From assembly GCA_018673255.1 (NCBI GenBank), contig JABHDC010000257.1, positions 1 through 42,995 of the forward strand: a stretch of 42,995 nucleotides of DNA, in the 5' to 3' direction. A program made the translations under genes and the position numbers. This stretch comes from Gemmatimonadota bacterium. Its GTDB lineage: Bacteria > Latescibacterota > UBA2968 > UBA8231. Below the pieces are notes generated by a model. It did no database searches. It had not been told where the DNA came from and saw nothing but the letters and a program-made list of their open reading frames with translations. Shown piece by piece: positions 7,805-15,800 of the stretch (position 1 is the stretch's first letter; each line of letters starts with the position of its first letter).

Positions 7805-8916
7805 TGGACTCCCCGATCCTGCCTCTGCCGATCCAGATCGTGCTAGATGATGTGGGCTGGTGGACGTCGACAGATGGCAGCGCCCAGGGCGGACCCTTCC
7901 GCTCAGGCATGCCCCGGCCGCACGTGCCGGCCGACTATGCAGCCATTGCCCAACTGGGACGAGAGTTGAATATGCGACCCCAGGCGGCGATGATGCTGTG
8001 TGATTGGGATCGCGACCTGCTCCTTCGGGACCTGCCTGAAGCCACCTGGATGGGCGCCGACTGGGATCACCCCTGGCGTCAACACCCCCATCTGGATGAG
8101 GCGGCCTCGATCCTCAACCGTTCAGCCGATCATCTGGAACTGGTCGTCCACGGCCTGGCGCACGAATGGTGGGGCACCGGGTCGATGGAGCGGGCCGAGT
8201 GGGCCACGCCCGATGGGCAGATGCGTCCACGGCATCTGCTGCAACGGCACCTGGAGGTCTACGCATCCATCCTCGAACGCAATGGCCTGGGATCGTTGCC
8301 GGACATCTTCGTCCCCTGCGCCTTCAATCACAGCTTCGGCGAAGACGGCGAGGGCATTCATCGGTTGCTGGCCGATCACGGCATTCGTTATGTCTCGACC
8401 CCCTTCAATGGTATGCGGCAGACGAAGGCGCCACAGACCGACCACATCGCCATCGAGTGCGGCGTGATGACGGTGGATCGGGGTGGGGGCGCCCCGTCGT
8501 GGAAGGCGGTGGCCGCCGCGCCACCTGAGGTCGTGAATGGGCCGATCGTTGGCCTGCACTGGCCCAACATTCTGCACCAAGATCCGAGCCGCAATCACGA
8601 GGTCGTCGATGCATGGGTGGCAGCCCTGCGTCGAATCGGTCAGGCACCGGATCGGTGGCTGGCGCCGGATACACCGAGTGCGTGGAGCCAACTGGCCCAC
8701 GTGGACTGTACGCAGGTCCGGGTCACCGATGACGGGATCGATTTCGACTTCAACGCGCTGGATGCACTGCCGGACTGTGTCCCTCTCGATCAGTTCGTGA
8801 TCAAGACGAAGGGCGAAAAGGAACCACACTTTCTACCCGGTGTTGTAGTCCTGACCTCGGTGTGGGAAGAAGAATACCGCGTGTCCCACCTGCGTCGTGT
8901 GAGGGGCCGCTGCTGA
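7801..8916 (+). CDS. NodB/DUF2334-like polysaccharide deacetylase-fold protein
   Basis: A 371-residue protein beginning in an ATGA overlap with the preceding enolase-family gene. It has features of the divalent-metal carbohydrate esterase (NodB) barrel: an early Asp pair D16-D17 (IVLDDVGWW) and the H-x-x-x-H metal motif HGLAH at 117-121. Later come a GIRYVSTPF strand and LHWPNILHQD, which may carry a catalytic His. The overall pattern is closest to the DUF2334 branch. No signal peptide is seen, so it would act on a cytoplasmic substrate, possibly removing acetyl groups from oligosaccharides. Typical NodB motifs 3-5 could not be recognised, so the catalytic assignment is tentative. An alternative start is the adjacent ATG at 7804. 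Confidence 0.68.
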   Translation: MMDSPILPLPIQIVLDDVGWWTSTDGSAQGGPFRSGMPRPHVPADYAAIAQLGRELNMRPQAAMMLCDWDRDLLLRDLPEATWMGADWDHPWRQHPHLDEAASILNRSADHLELVVHGLAHEWWGTGSMERAEWATPDGQMRPRHLLQRHLEVYASILERNGLGSLPDIFVPCAFNHSFGEDGEGIHRLLADHGIRYVSTPFNGMRQTKAPQTDHIAIECGVMTVDRGGGAPSWKAVAAAPPEVVNGPIVGLHWPNILHQDPSRNHEVVDAWVAALRRIGQAPDRWLAPDTPSAWSQLAHVDCTQVRVTDDGIDFDFNALDALPDCVPLDQFVIKTKGEKEPHFLPGVVVLTSVWEEEYRVSHLRRVRGRC

Positions 8917-9011
8917 CGGCCATTTGATTACCCGACTCAACCTGCTGTATTTGCCGCTGTACATGGTCAGGATCGCGAACCTGATCCCATGCCGAACCTG
9001 CTGGAAGGTCT

Positions 9012-9854
9012 ATGACGAACGTTCCCGAACTTGATACATATCTGTTTGACCTGCGTGGCTACGTCGTGTTGCCAGGCGCTCTGAATCGTGATGCAGTGGG
9101 CGCCATGAATGCGATTCTCGACGAACTGCCGCGGATCGAACCGGGCCAGTGGCTCGGCCATCTGCACGGCCATACCTACGGCACCCGGGATGGCTTCAAC
9201 TTCCAGCAGATCTACGAAGCCGGTGAACCATTCGAGTGCTTAATTGACCATCCTGCCTGGCTCGAACACATCAAGTTCTTCGTCGGTGGCGAGGGCACAT
9301 TCGACTACCACCACGGCCCGCTGTTTATCGACGAGTGTTTCGCGAATTTCCGGCAGCCCGGCGAAGCAATCGGTCTGCACTCAGGCGGTCACCCGCCCAT
9401 TCACCGAAATCAGTTCCGCTACCATGGGGGGCGCTTCATGTGCGGGCAGGTGAATGTGCTCATCGCCCTCACCGACATCGGCCCCGGCGATGGCGGTACG
9501 ATGGTGATCCCCGGAAGCCACAAGTCGAACTTTCAGCACCCCGATCACGCCGCGCACAGCATGAGGCCGGAGGGCGCCACGGTGGAAGGCATCGAGGGCG
9601 CCGTGGAGGTACACATGAAAGCCGGTGACGCGCTGGTCTTCGTCGACGGCATCAGCCACGGATCGGCACGCCGCAGCAATTCAGGCGAACGGCGGATTGT
9701 GGTATGTCGATACGGACCCTCCTGGGGGAATTTTCGACATGGCTACGCCCCCTCACCGGAGTTGCTCGAGCGCCTGACGCCTCAGCGGCGCAAGATCGTG
9801 GAACCACTTGGGCAGTTGCCGCGCGAACCTCAATACCGAGAAGAAACACCATGA
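9012..9854 (+). CDS. Phytanoyl-CoA dioxygenase (PhyH) family protein with HxG motif
   Basis: A 280-residue Fe(II)/2-oxoglutarate oxygenase-fold protein; GGAAGG lies 3 nt before the ATG. The jelly-roll signature of PhyH proteins is clear: GPGDGGTMVIPGSHKSNF (158-174), the AGDALVFVDGISHGSARR strand with the distal ligand H216, and an Arg for 2-oxoglutarate at about 227-228. The proximal motif, normally H-x-D/E, reads H123-S124-G125 in GLHSGGH, so the carboxylate iron ligand appears missing. In known 2OG-dependent halogenases this position is Gly or Ala and holds a halide; here the identity is open. The gene overlaps the following epimerase by 4 nt (ATGA), so the two probably act on one substrate. 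Confidence 0.88.
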   Translation: MTNVPELDTYLFDLRGYVVLPGALNRDAVGAMNAILDELPRIEPGQWLGHLHGHTYGTRDGFNFQQIYEAGEPFECLIDHPAWLEHIKFFVGGEGTFDYHHGPLFIDECFANFRQPGEAIGLHSGGHPPIHRNQFRYHGGRFMCGQVNVLIALTDIGPGDGGTMVIPGSHKSNFQHPDHAAHSMRPEGATVEGIEGAVEVHMKAGDALVFVDGISHGSARRSNSGERRIVVCRYGPSWGNFRHGYAPSPELLERLTPQRRKIVEPLGQLPREPQYREETP

Positions 9855-10762
9855 CCCGTCGTCTGCTCAGTATCGGTGGCAGTGGTTTTGTCAGTGGTAC
9901 CCTCACTCGCCGCGCCGTGGCTGCCGGCTGGGATGTGTTCGCCATCAGCCGTGGCGAACGTCCGTTGCCCAAAGGCGTCACCGGCCTGCGCGCCGATCGG
10001 AAGGATGCGGCCGCCTTTGAGAGCGCTCTGGCGGGGTGCCCCGATTTCGACCTCGTCGTGGATTGCATCGGCTACGACCGGGAGGATGCGGTTCAGGATG
10101 TGGAGTCCTTTCGAGAGCGCACACCCCGCTTCGTCTTCATCTCCACCGACTTCGTCTTCGATCCAGCCTTCCGGTCATTCCCACAGGGCGAGGCCTCCGA
10201 TCACTACCAGGTCGATGGCTATGGCGGTAAGAAGCGGCAGTGTGAACAGGTCCTGCTCGACAGCGACTGTGGTGAGATGAGCTGGAGTGTCCTGCGCCCC
10301 TGCCACATCTATGGTCCGGGGTCTGAATTGGGATGCCTGCCGACGCACGGACGCGACCGCGAGCTGATCGCGAAGATGCAGCGGCAGGAAATCTTGAGCC
10401 TGGTGGGTGGCGGTCACTTCCTGCAGCAGCCAATCCTGGCGGCAGATCTGGCCGATCTCATCCTCAGCCTTGCCGACTGCAGTGCGGCAGACGGGCAGAT
10501 CTTCCAGGCTGCGGGACCGGACATCGTCGAGTCCCGCGCCTACTACCAGATCATCGCCGAGTTGCTGGGCGTACCACTTCAAATCGAGGAACTGGCTGTG
10601 GATGCCTATCTACAGCAGAACCCCGCTTCGGCGCCCTTCCTCTGCCACCGGATCTATGACCTGTCACGATTGGCGGCGACCGGCGCCTGCGTACCGTCAA
10701 CAGCCTTGGTAGATGGTCTGCGATCGCAGGTAGAGTCGATGCGATTGCCTGTGAAGGAATGA
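9851..10762 (+). CDS. NAD(P)-dependent epimerase/dehydratase (extended SDR)
   Basis: A 303-residue Rossmann-fold protein. The glycine motif GGSGFVSG near residue 9 binds NAD(P). STDFVFDP corresponds to the conserved Ser/Thr strand, and YGGKKRQCE supplies the Y-x-x-x-K catalytic pair. RPCHIYGPGSELG is the usual substrate-domain strand of extended SDR sugar-nucleotide enzymes. Its ATG lies inside the stop of the PhyH gene (ATGA), which indicates translational coupling. It probably oxidises or epimerises a sugar or sugar acid; substrate not predictable. A 12-bp inverted repeat begins inside its last codons. Confidence 0.87.
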   Translation: MTRRLLSIGGSGFVSGTLTRRAVAAGWDVFAISRGERPLPKGVTGLRADRKDAAAFESALAGCPDFDLVVDCIGYDREDAVQDVESFRERTPRFVFISTDFVFDPAFRSFPQGEASDHYQVDGYGGKKRQCEQVLLDSDCGEMSWSVLRPCHIYGPGSELGCLPTHGRDRELIAKMQRQEILSLVGGGHFLQQPILAADLADLILSLADCSAADGQIFQAAGPDIVESRAYYQIIAELLGVPLQIEELAVDAYLQQNPASAPFLCHRIYDLSRLAATGACVPSTALVDGLRSQVESMRLPVKE

Positions 10763-10800
10763 TCCTTGTATTCCATGATGCTGATACCCCTTCACAGGCA
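10746..10800. terminator. 12-bp inverted repeat between convergent genes, terminator-like
   Basis: TGCCTGTGAAGG (10746-10757) is perfectly complementary to CCTTCACAGGCA (10789-10800), with a 31-nt loop. The left arm lies in the last codons of the epimerase gene and the whole element sits between it and the convergent methyltransferase. There is no T-tract. It could stop transcription from either side or stabilise the 3' end. An inner alternative stem GGAAT/ATTCC exists. Confidence 0.5.
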
Positions 10801-10876
10801 CTCGCAGTCGGCAGAGCGACGCTGTGGGGAGGTGGGCGCACAGGATGATGCGAGGCGGCCTCATCCATAGCCTCCC

Positions 10877-11473
10877 TCAGTCTGCTGGTCTGGTAGCCAG
10901 CAAGCGGAGGCTGCTTTCTTCTCGTCCATCGGGTCGCAGGAAGTCGTCATCGCTGTAACGAGGCCAATCCCAGTCATCGAATGCCTCGCGCAGGTCTTCG
11001 GCTCGGGCCAGATGGGTGGCCGAGGAAGGTCCCCAATTCTTCTTCAACTGCCCTCGACTGAAGGTGTGGAACAGGAAGTGTCCCCCCGGGACCAGAGCCT
11101 GACGGATCGCGGGGAACAGGTCAGGATCATAGTAGAAGATCATCGTGATCAGATCCCAGGCCTGGGAACCCAACTCGTGTTTCGACAGGTCCGCCACGAC
11201 GGTCTCGATCTGCACGCCATGTTCGGTGGCCAGTTGCTGACACCACGCCAGCCCTCGGGGGGAAATGTCGACGGCCGTCACCTGCCAGCCTGCCTGCGCC
11301 AGCCACACCGCATTTCGTCCACCACCGGCAGCTAGACACAACGCGCGACCGGGTGAGAGTTGTGCAACAGACCGGGTGAGGAAGTCGGAAGGGTCCCTCA
11401 GCGGTTCGTACTCATCGGCGGCATATCGCTGTTCCCACTTCTCACGTGCCGCCGCCGCCTCATTCTGCATCAT
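10877..11473 (-). CDS. Class I SAM-dependent methyltransferase, TehB-like
   Basis: A 198-residue methyltransferase. SAM motif I reads ALCLAAGGGRNAVWLA (about 44-59), followed by the acidic ribose-binding residue in VTAVDISPRGL and by VVADLSKHELGSQAWDLI (motifs II-III). The post-motif strand ALVPGGHFLFHTFSRGQL fits the TehB/thiopurine-like group. The N-terminal WEQRYAADEYEP is also typical of this group. GGAGAAGG precedes the ATG pair. The gene is divergent from the sulfatase at 11506 with only 32 bp between starts, so promoters must overlap or lie inside the genes. Substrate unknown; small-molecule or metalloid methylation is possible. Confidence 0.85.
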   Translation of the reverse strand: MMQNEAAAAREKWEQRYAADEYEPLRDPSDFLTRSVAQLSPGRALCLAAGGGRNAVWLAQAGWQVTAVDISPRGLAWCQQLATEHGVQIETVVADLSKHELGSQAWDLITMIFYYDPDLFPAIRQALVPGGHFLFHTFSRGQLKKNWGPSSATHLARAEDLREAFDDWDWPRYSDDDFLRPDGREESSLRLLATRPAD

Positions 11474-11505
11474 CCTTCTCCGTCGTTTTCGGGAGTCAAC
11501 AACCG

Positions 11506-12810
11506 ATGGCCGATCGCCCCAACATCCTGTTCATGCTTACCGACCAGCAATCACGCCATGCCCTGGGTGCGGCCGGGAACCCGGATGCGCACACACCGAA
11601 TATGGACCGGCTGGCCGCCACCGGCGTGCGATTTGAGAATGCCTACTGCGGCGCCCCGGTCTGCGGACCCTCCCGTGCGTGCTTGCTGACGGGGCGAATG
11701 TCTCACGACCACGGCGTACTCGTCAACGGCCTGCCCCTGCGCGAAGGGGTCGAGAATTTTGGCCAACTGCTGCAGGGCGCAGGCTACGAGACAGCCTGGT
11801 CCGGTCGCTGGCATCTGCCCGAGCCTTATCCGACACGATCACAGCCACCGCCCGGATTCAGCTCCCTGTTGCCCGACGCCTTCACGGACTTGCCGGATCG
11901 GCGGCTAGGTGCAGTCACCGACAGACCGGTTACGGATGCAGCCATCGACTTCCTGCAGCAGGATCATGACCAGCCCTTCTGTTTGGGTGTCGCCCTGTGC
12001 AACCCCCACGATATCTGTTACTGGATCATGGATCCCGATGCCCCGGCGCCGGAGGGAGAGCACCCCGAGCTACCGAGCAACTTCGCCCGTGACGTGCATG
12101 AACCCGAGTTCATCACGTGGTGCCGGCGTCGCCAGCACTACGGTCAGGAGACTTCCTCGACCACCGATTGGTCTACGTCGCGCTGGCGTGCCTATCTGGC
12201 CGAATACTACCGGCTGACGAGCCTGGTAGATGCGCAGATTGGTCGTCTGCTGCAGACCCTGGATGAAAGCGGACGTGCCGATGACACCCTCGTCGTGTGC
12301 ACGAGTGACCACGGTGAGGGCATGGCAGCGCACGAACTGGTGGTCAAACTCATGTTGTATGAAGAGGCGGCCGGCGTGCCCTTGCTCATGCGCGGCCCTG
12401 GTGTGCCCACCGGACAGACACGTTCGCAGTTGGCCAGTGGCATCGACATCCTGCCGACCCTGTGTGATGCCGCCGGCGTGGAGCTACCAGAAGAGTTGTC
12501 CGGACACTCGCTGCTGCCACTGGCCCGGGATCCGAGACACCCCGGTCGCGAGGCTGTTGTGACGCAGCTGTATCCGGACACGAAGGACCTGCATCGCAGT
12601 GGCCGCCTTGTGCGTAGCGAACGTCACAAATACATCTGCTTCAATCAGGGAGACCGGCCGGAGATGCTCTTCGACCTGGTCGCCGATCCTGGCGAGAGAC
12701 AGAATCTGGCCGGTCAGCCAGCGGGTGAGGCCGAGTTGAGACGCCACCGGGTAATGCTACAGCAGTGGATGGCCGCCTCGGGTGATCCCTTCCAACCACT
12801 CTGTTCGTAG
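11506..12810 (+). CDS. Sulfatase (type I, formylglycine-dependent), cytoplasmic type
   Basis: A 434-residue alkaline-phosphatase-superfamily sulfatase. The core motif C53-G-P-S-R with following ACLLTGR fits the C-x-P-S-R signature, where Cys is converted to formylglycine by a separate maturase. Metal-site residues appear in NILFMLTDQQ at the N terminus and in CTSDHGEGMAAHE later. ATG 11506 is chosen, with GGGAG 10 nt upstream and the family sequence beginning at residue 4. No signal peptide is present, unlike most secreted carbohydrate sulfatases. It stands alone on its strand: divergent from the methyltransferase and convergent with the lipoprotein gene, 11 bp away. A carbohydrate sulfate ester is the likely substrate by context. 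Confidence 0.9.
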   Translation: MADRPNILFMLTDQQSRHALGAAGNPDAHTPNMDRLAATGVRFENAYCGAPVCGPSRACLLTGRMSHDHGVLVNGLPLREGVENFGQLLQGAGYETAWSGRWHLPEPYPTRSQPPPGFSSLLPDAFTDLPDRRLGAVTDRPVTDAAIDFLQQDHDQPFCLGVALCNPHDICYWIMDPDAPAPEGEHPELPSNFARDVHEPEFITWCRRRQHYGQETSSTTDWSTSRWRAYLAEYYRLTSLVDAQIGRLLQTLDESGRADDTLVVCTSDHGEGMAAHELVVKLMLYEEAAGVPLLMRGPGVPTGQTRSQLASGIDILPTLCDAAGVELPEELSGHSLLPLARDPRHPGREAVVTQLYPDTKDLHRSGRLVRSERHKYICFNQGDRPEMLFDLVADPGERQNLAGQPAGEAELRRHRVMLQQWMAASGDPFQPLCS

Positions 12811-12821
12811 ACGCCACCTCG

Positions 12822-13307
12822 CTAGAAGGCGCACCCCGTCGGCAGGGGCTCTTCCTCAGCCACCTCGGCGGCAAATTCATGCGGCAGGGGTTGCACAAGG
12901 AATCCACCTTCCGGCGTGCCCTGCATCGCCTGGCCACCGTAGCCATCCGGATGCATGTGTGCCCGCACCCACACCACCTGATCGGCCGGGATCGACAGCG
13001 TACTCCCGCTGCGAGTGAAGGGCTGCTCACCCGTATGGCTGTGCAGCAGGACGCGCCGATAGAGCAGGGCGCCATCCGCCGTCAGGACTTCCCACCAGTC
13101 GGCATACTGCGCGCAGCCCGAATCGGGGCTGGCCACGGTGACACTGAAGCGGTAGGCACCGGCTTCACCCGACACGTCTACGTCGACAATGTCGGCCACG
13201 TGGTCCGGTATCGGGGGTTCTGGTTGGGTCATCGCCTCCTCCTCACCACCACAGGCGATCAGTACAGCCGTGACAAGGGATATCAGGACAAGGTTGAGCG
13301 TCTTCAT
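12822..13307 (-). CDS. Small lipoprotein of unknown function
   Basis: A 161-residue protein with an N-terminal lipoprotein signal: KTLNLVLISLVTAVLIAC, where the Cys after the hydrophobic stretch is the lipidation site (lipobox V-L-I-A-C). An acidic linker (GGEEEAMTQPEPP) follows, then a beta-rich domain with SGEAGAYRFSVTVASPDSGC and ADWWEVLTADG. A His-rich patch (HSHTGEQPF, VRAHMHPDGYGG) might bind a metal. Two adjacent ATGs are possible starts; the second (13307) has better spacing from GGAAG. The domain is not one I recognise by name. It is divergent from the sulfatase operon, with 84 bp between starts. Confidence 0.72.
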   Translation of the reverse strand: MKTLNLVLISLVTAVLIACGGEEEAMTQPEPPIPDHVADIVDVDVSGEAGAYRFSVTVASPDSGCAQYADWWEVLTADGALLYRRVLLHSHTGEQPFTRSGSTLSIPADQVVWVRAHMHPDGYGGQAMQGTPEGGFLVQPLPHEFAAEVAEEEPLPTGCAF

Positions 13308-13391
13308 CATCTCTTCCGCTGGAGGGGGAAGCTGGCCTTGTGTATGATACGCGCGGTGCCTGTTCCTCCCAACGCGTGTCAGAGTCGACTC

Positions 13392-14849
13392 ATGTCCACA
13401 CGTCCCAACCTGCTGTTCATCATGCCCGATCAGTTGCGTGCTGATTTCCTTGGTTGTTATGGTGCGGACTTCGTCGCCACACCCCACATCGACGCGCTGG
13501 CCTCGCCTGGTGTCCGTTACGAGCGGTCCTACTCACCATCGCCGGTCTGTGTGGCCGCCCGCTGCGCTTTGCTCACGGGCCGCAATGCCATCAAGAATGG
13601 CGTGCTGGGCAACAGCCACTTCCTGCGACCCGATCTCGAGACCTGCGGCATTCGCACGTGGCCGCAGATCCTGTCCGGCGCCGGCTACCTGACCGCCGCG
13701 ATTGGCAAGATGCACTTCTATCCATGGGATGCGGCGCTGGGTTTCGAACACCGCGTCATCTGCGAAGACAAACGCTGGCTCAACATCCAGGATGACTACT
13801 TCCACCACCTGGCAGCCAAGGGCCTGCACAAGCTGCATGGTCGCGAACACGATGGGTACCAGGAGAATCGCGGTGCCATCATCAGCCCCTACGCCATCGA
13901 GGATTCCTGGGATGGATTTGTCGGCGGCGCCGCCGTCGACTTCATCGAGAACTACAACGACGATCGACCCTTCGCCGCGATGATCGGCTTCCCGGGCCCC
14001 CACTGCCCCTATGACCCATGCGGCGAGACCCTGTCGCAGATCGACACCGATCGACTGCCCGCGGCAGCACCCTACGTCGATGACCTCGATCGGCAGTTGC
14101 GCAAGGCCAATATCCGCGGCAACAGCGGTGACTGGAATGGTGTGGACTACACCGAATTTGATGAGGGCCACAAGCACAAGATTCGCCATCACTATGCCGC
14201 CCTCGTCAAACAGATTGACGATCAGGTGGGACGCATCATGGCCGCGCTGGAAGCGACGGGACAACTCGACAACACGGTCATCATTTTTTCGTCAGATCAT
14301 GGCGACATGCTGGGTGATCACGGATTGATCGGGAAGACGAATTTCTATGAGGGCAGCTGCCGGGTGCCCATGATCGTGCGCCAACCGGCTGGCGCCACCG
14401 GTATGGTCAACGACGATGTTGTCTCTCTGGCCGATGTGACAGCAAGCCTGCTGGGACTGGCCGGTGTCGAACGACCCGCCGCCTACGACTCACAGACCCT
14501 GCCGGGTCTGGGGCTGCCCGACCCTCCCCGCGACCGGGTCTTCGGTTTCGTCGCCGGTGGCATGATGAATACCGATGGTCACTGGAAGTGGATGAAGAAC
14601 GCGGGGACTGGCGAGAGTCATCTATTCAACATCGATGACGATCCGCAGGAGCAGATCGACCGGCAATATGATGGCCCGGAGACCCGCCAGATCGCCGATC
14701 GTCTCGATGCAGAATTGACTCAGACCGTGATGCGCTCAATCGATGCGGCAAGCTCTGACCGACGGGTCGGGCCCCAAGCCATGTGGGACAATGATCGCTT
14801 CGGCCGTGGGGACTGGACCTTCGACTACCCTTCCCGTCTGGAGGACTGA
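13392..14849 (+). CDS. Sulfatase with C-V-A-A-R active-site motif
   Basis: A 485-residue type I sulfatase and the first gene of a seven-gene overlapping operon. The metal site begins at NLLFIMPDQLR (D13). The formylglycine position is C53 in PVCVAARCALLTGR, so the motif is C-x-A-A-R rather than the canonical C-x-P-S-R; C-x-A-x-R is tolerated by known maturation systems. IIFSSDHGDMLGDHGLIGKTNFYEG supplies the second metal site and the Lys. The ATG at 13392 is where similarity starts; the frame is open far upstream but over the antisense lipoprotein gene. There is no signal peptide. The stop is immediately followed by the next ATG. Confidence 0.91.
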   Translation: MSTRPNLLFIMPDQLRADFLGCYGADFVATPHIDALASPGVRYERSYSPSPVCVAARCALLTGRNAIKNGVLGNSHFLRPDLETCGIRTWPQILSGAGYLTAAIGKMHFYPWDAALGFEHRVICEDKRWLNIQDDYFHHLAAKGLHKLHGREHDGYQENRGAIISPYAIEDSWDGFVGGAAVDFIENYNDDRPFAAMIGFPGPHCPYDPCGETLSQIDTDRLPAAAPYVDDLDRQLRKANIRGNSGDWNGVDYTEFDEGHKHKIRHHYAALVKQIDDQVGRIMAALEATGQLDNTVIIFSSDHGDMLGDHGLIGKTNFYEGSCRVPMIVRQPAGATGMVNDDVVSLADVTASLLGLAGVERPAAYDSQTLPGLGLPDPPRDRVFGFVAGGMMNTDGHWKWMKNAGTGESHLFNIDDDPQEQIDRQYDGPETRQIADRLDAELTQTVMRSIDAASSDRRVGPQAMWDNDRFGRGDWTFDYPSRLED

Positions 14850-15800
14850 ATGGATCTGCGAACGCAGTGGCTGGCCCCGCAAGCCTGGCAACGGGATGGC
14901 GAATCAGCGCCGGTGCTGGGCCTGGGTGAGGCAGGCGCCTTCGACGACGAGCACATCTTCGCCCCCTGCGGCCTGTGGGAAGATGGGCAATTCCGGCTGT
15001 ACTACGCCGGCTCTTCGGGCGACGTGCAGGGTCGCGTGTTTCGGCTGGGTCATGCATCGGGAATCGATGGGGTACACTTCCGTAAACATCCTGACTGGCC
15101 CGTCTTCGAGCTCGAAGACGACGCCCATTCGATCCTGACACCGGCCCTGCTGCGTCGAGACACGGGCCAGGTCGTACGTGAGATCGATTGTCTACGTCTG
15201 TGGTATTCGTCCACGGATTTTCCCGGTAAAACCGGGCGGCACACCCTTCACGACACGAACAGTGGCGACGGATTCACCTGGGCAGCCCCGTCCCAAGCCC
15301 AGCTGGAGAATGCCTATGCCCCGTCGGTCCTGAAGGTGGGTGATCAGTATCGTCTGTGGTATTCGGATGTGAGTCAGGAACCATGGTGCGTCCGCCACGC
15401 CGTCAGTGACGACGGGCGCAACTGGTCGGTCTCGCCCGAGCCCGTCCTCGTCCTCGACCAGGCCTGGGAACACGGGCGCCTGTTCTACCCCTATGTCTTA
15501 CAGCCAGCACCGAATCTGTTCGTCATGTGGTACGGAAGTTACCAGAGCGCCGATCCAAACAAGACCGCCCTTGGCATCGCTGTGTCTGAGAATGGATTGC
15601 AGTGGGAGAAGAGCGATCACAATCCCATCTTCGGTCCGGATCCGGGGCGCGACTGGGAATCCCACTACACCACCAGCCAGAGTATCGTGCAGTTGCCGGA
15701 CGGGTCATGGCGCATGTGGTATGCCTCGCGACCGGCACCCCCTTTCCAACACAAGTACTTCGCCATCGGCACCGCCTCCTGGACCGGACCCGGAACATGA
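14850..15800 (+). CDS. Five-bladed beta-propeller glycosidase-like protein (GH43/GH32/GH130-like)
   Basis: A 316-residue protein that starts on the base after the sulfatase stop, with GGAGG just upstream. Repeated propeller blades are visible: FAPCGLWEDGQFRLYYAG, DCLRLWYSSTD, YAPSVLKVGDQYRLWYSD, HAVSDDGRNW and FVMWYGSYQ, then SWRMWYASR. This pattern is typical of the GH43/GH32/GH68/GH130 propeller group, in which three acidic residues line the central channel; candidates are the Asp pair in GAFDDEHIF and later Glu/Asp residues. There is no signal peptide. A paralogue with the same layout lies at 38510. Bond specificity cannot be judged. Confidence 0.75.
   Translation: MDLRTQWLAPQAWQRDGESAPVLGLGEAGAFDDEHIFAPCGLWEDGQFRLYYAGSSGDVQGRVFRLGHASGIDGVHFRKHPDWPVFELEDDAHSILTPALLRRDTGQVVREIDCLRLWYSSTDFPGKTGRHTLHDTNSGDGFTWAAPSQAQLENAYAPSVLKVGDQYRLWYSDVSQEPWCVRHAVSDDGRNWSVSPEPVLVLDQAWEHGRLFYPYVLQPAPNLFVMWYGSYQSADPNKTALGIAVSENGLQWEKSDHNPIFGPDPGRDWESHYTTSQSIVQLPDGSWRMWYASRPAPPFQHKYFAIGTASWTGPGT

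Noticed and set aside
8926..8954. Sigma-70 promoter before the PhyH gene (TTGATT, 17 bp, GTATTT)
   Set aside because: The -10 match is poor and the promoter consensus of this organism is unknown, so it was not called.
12879..13391. Long upstream extension of the sulfatase frame beginning at 12879
   Set aside because: It lies antisense to the lipoprotein gene, has no family similarity, and the sulfatase fold starts at ATG 13392.
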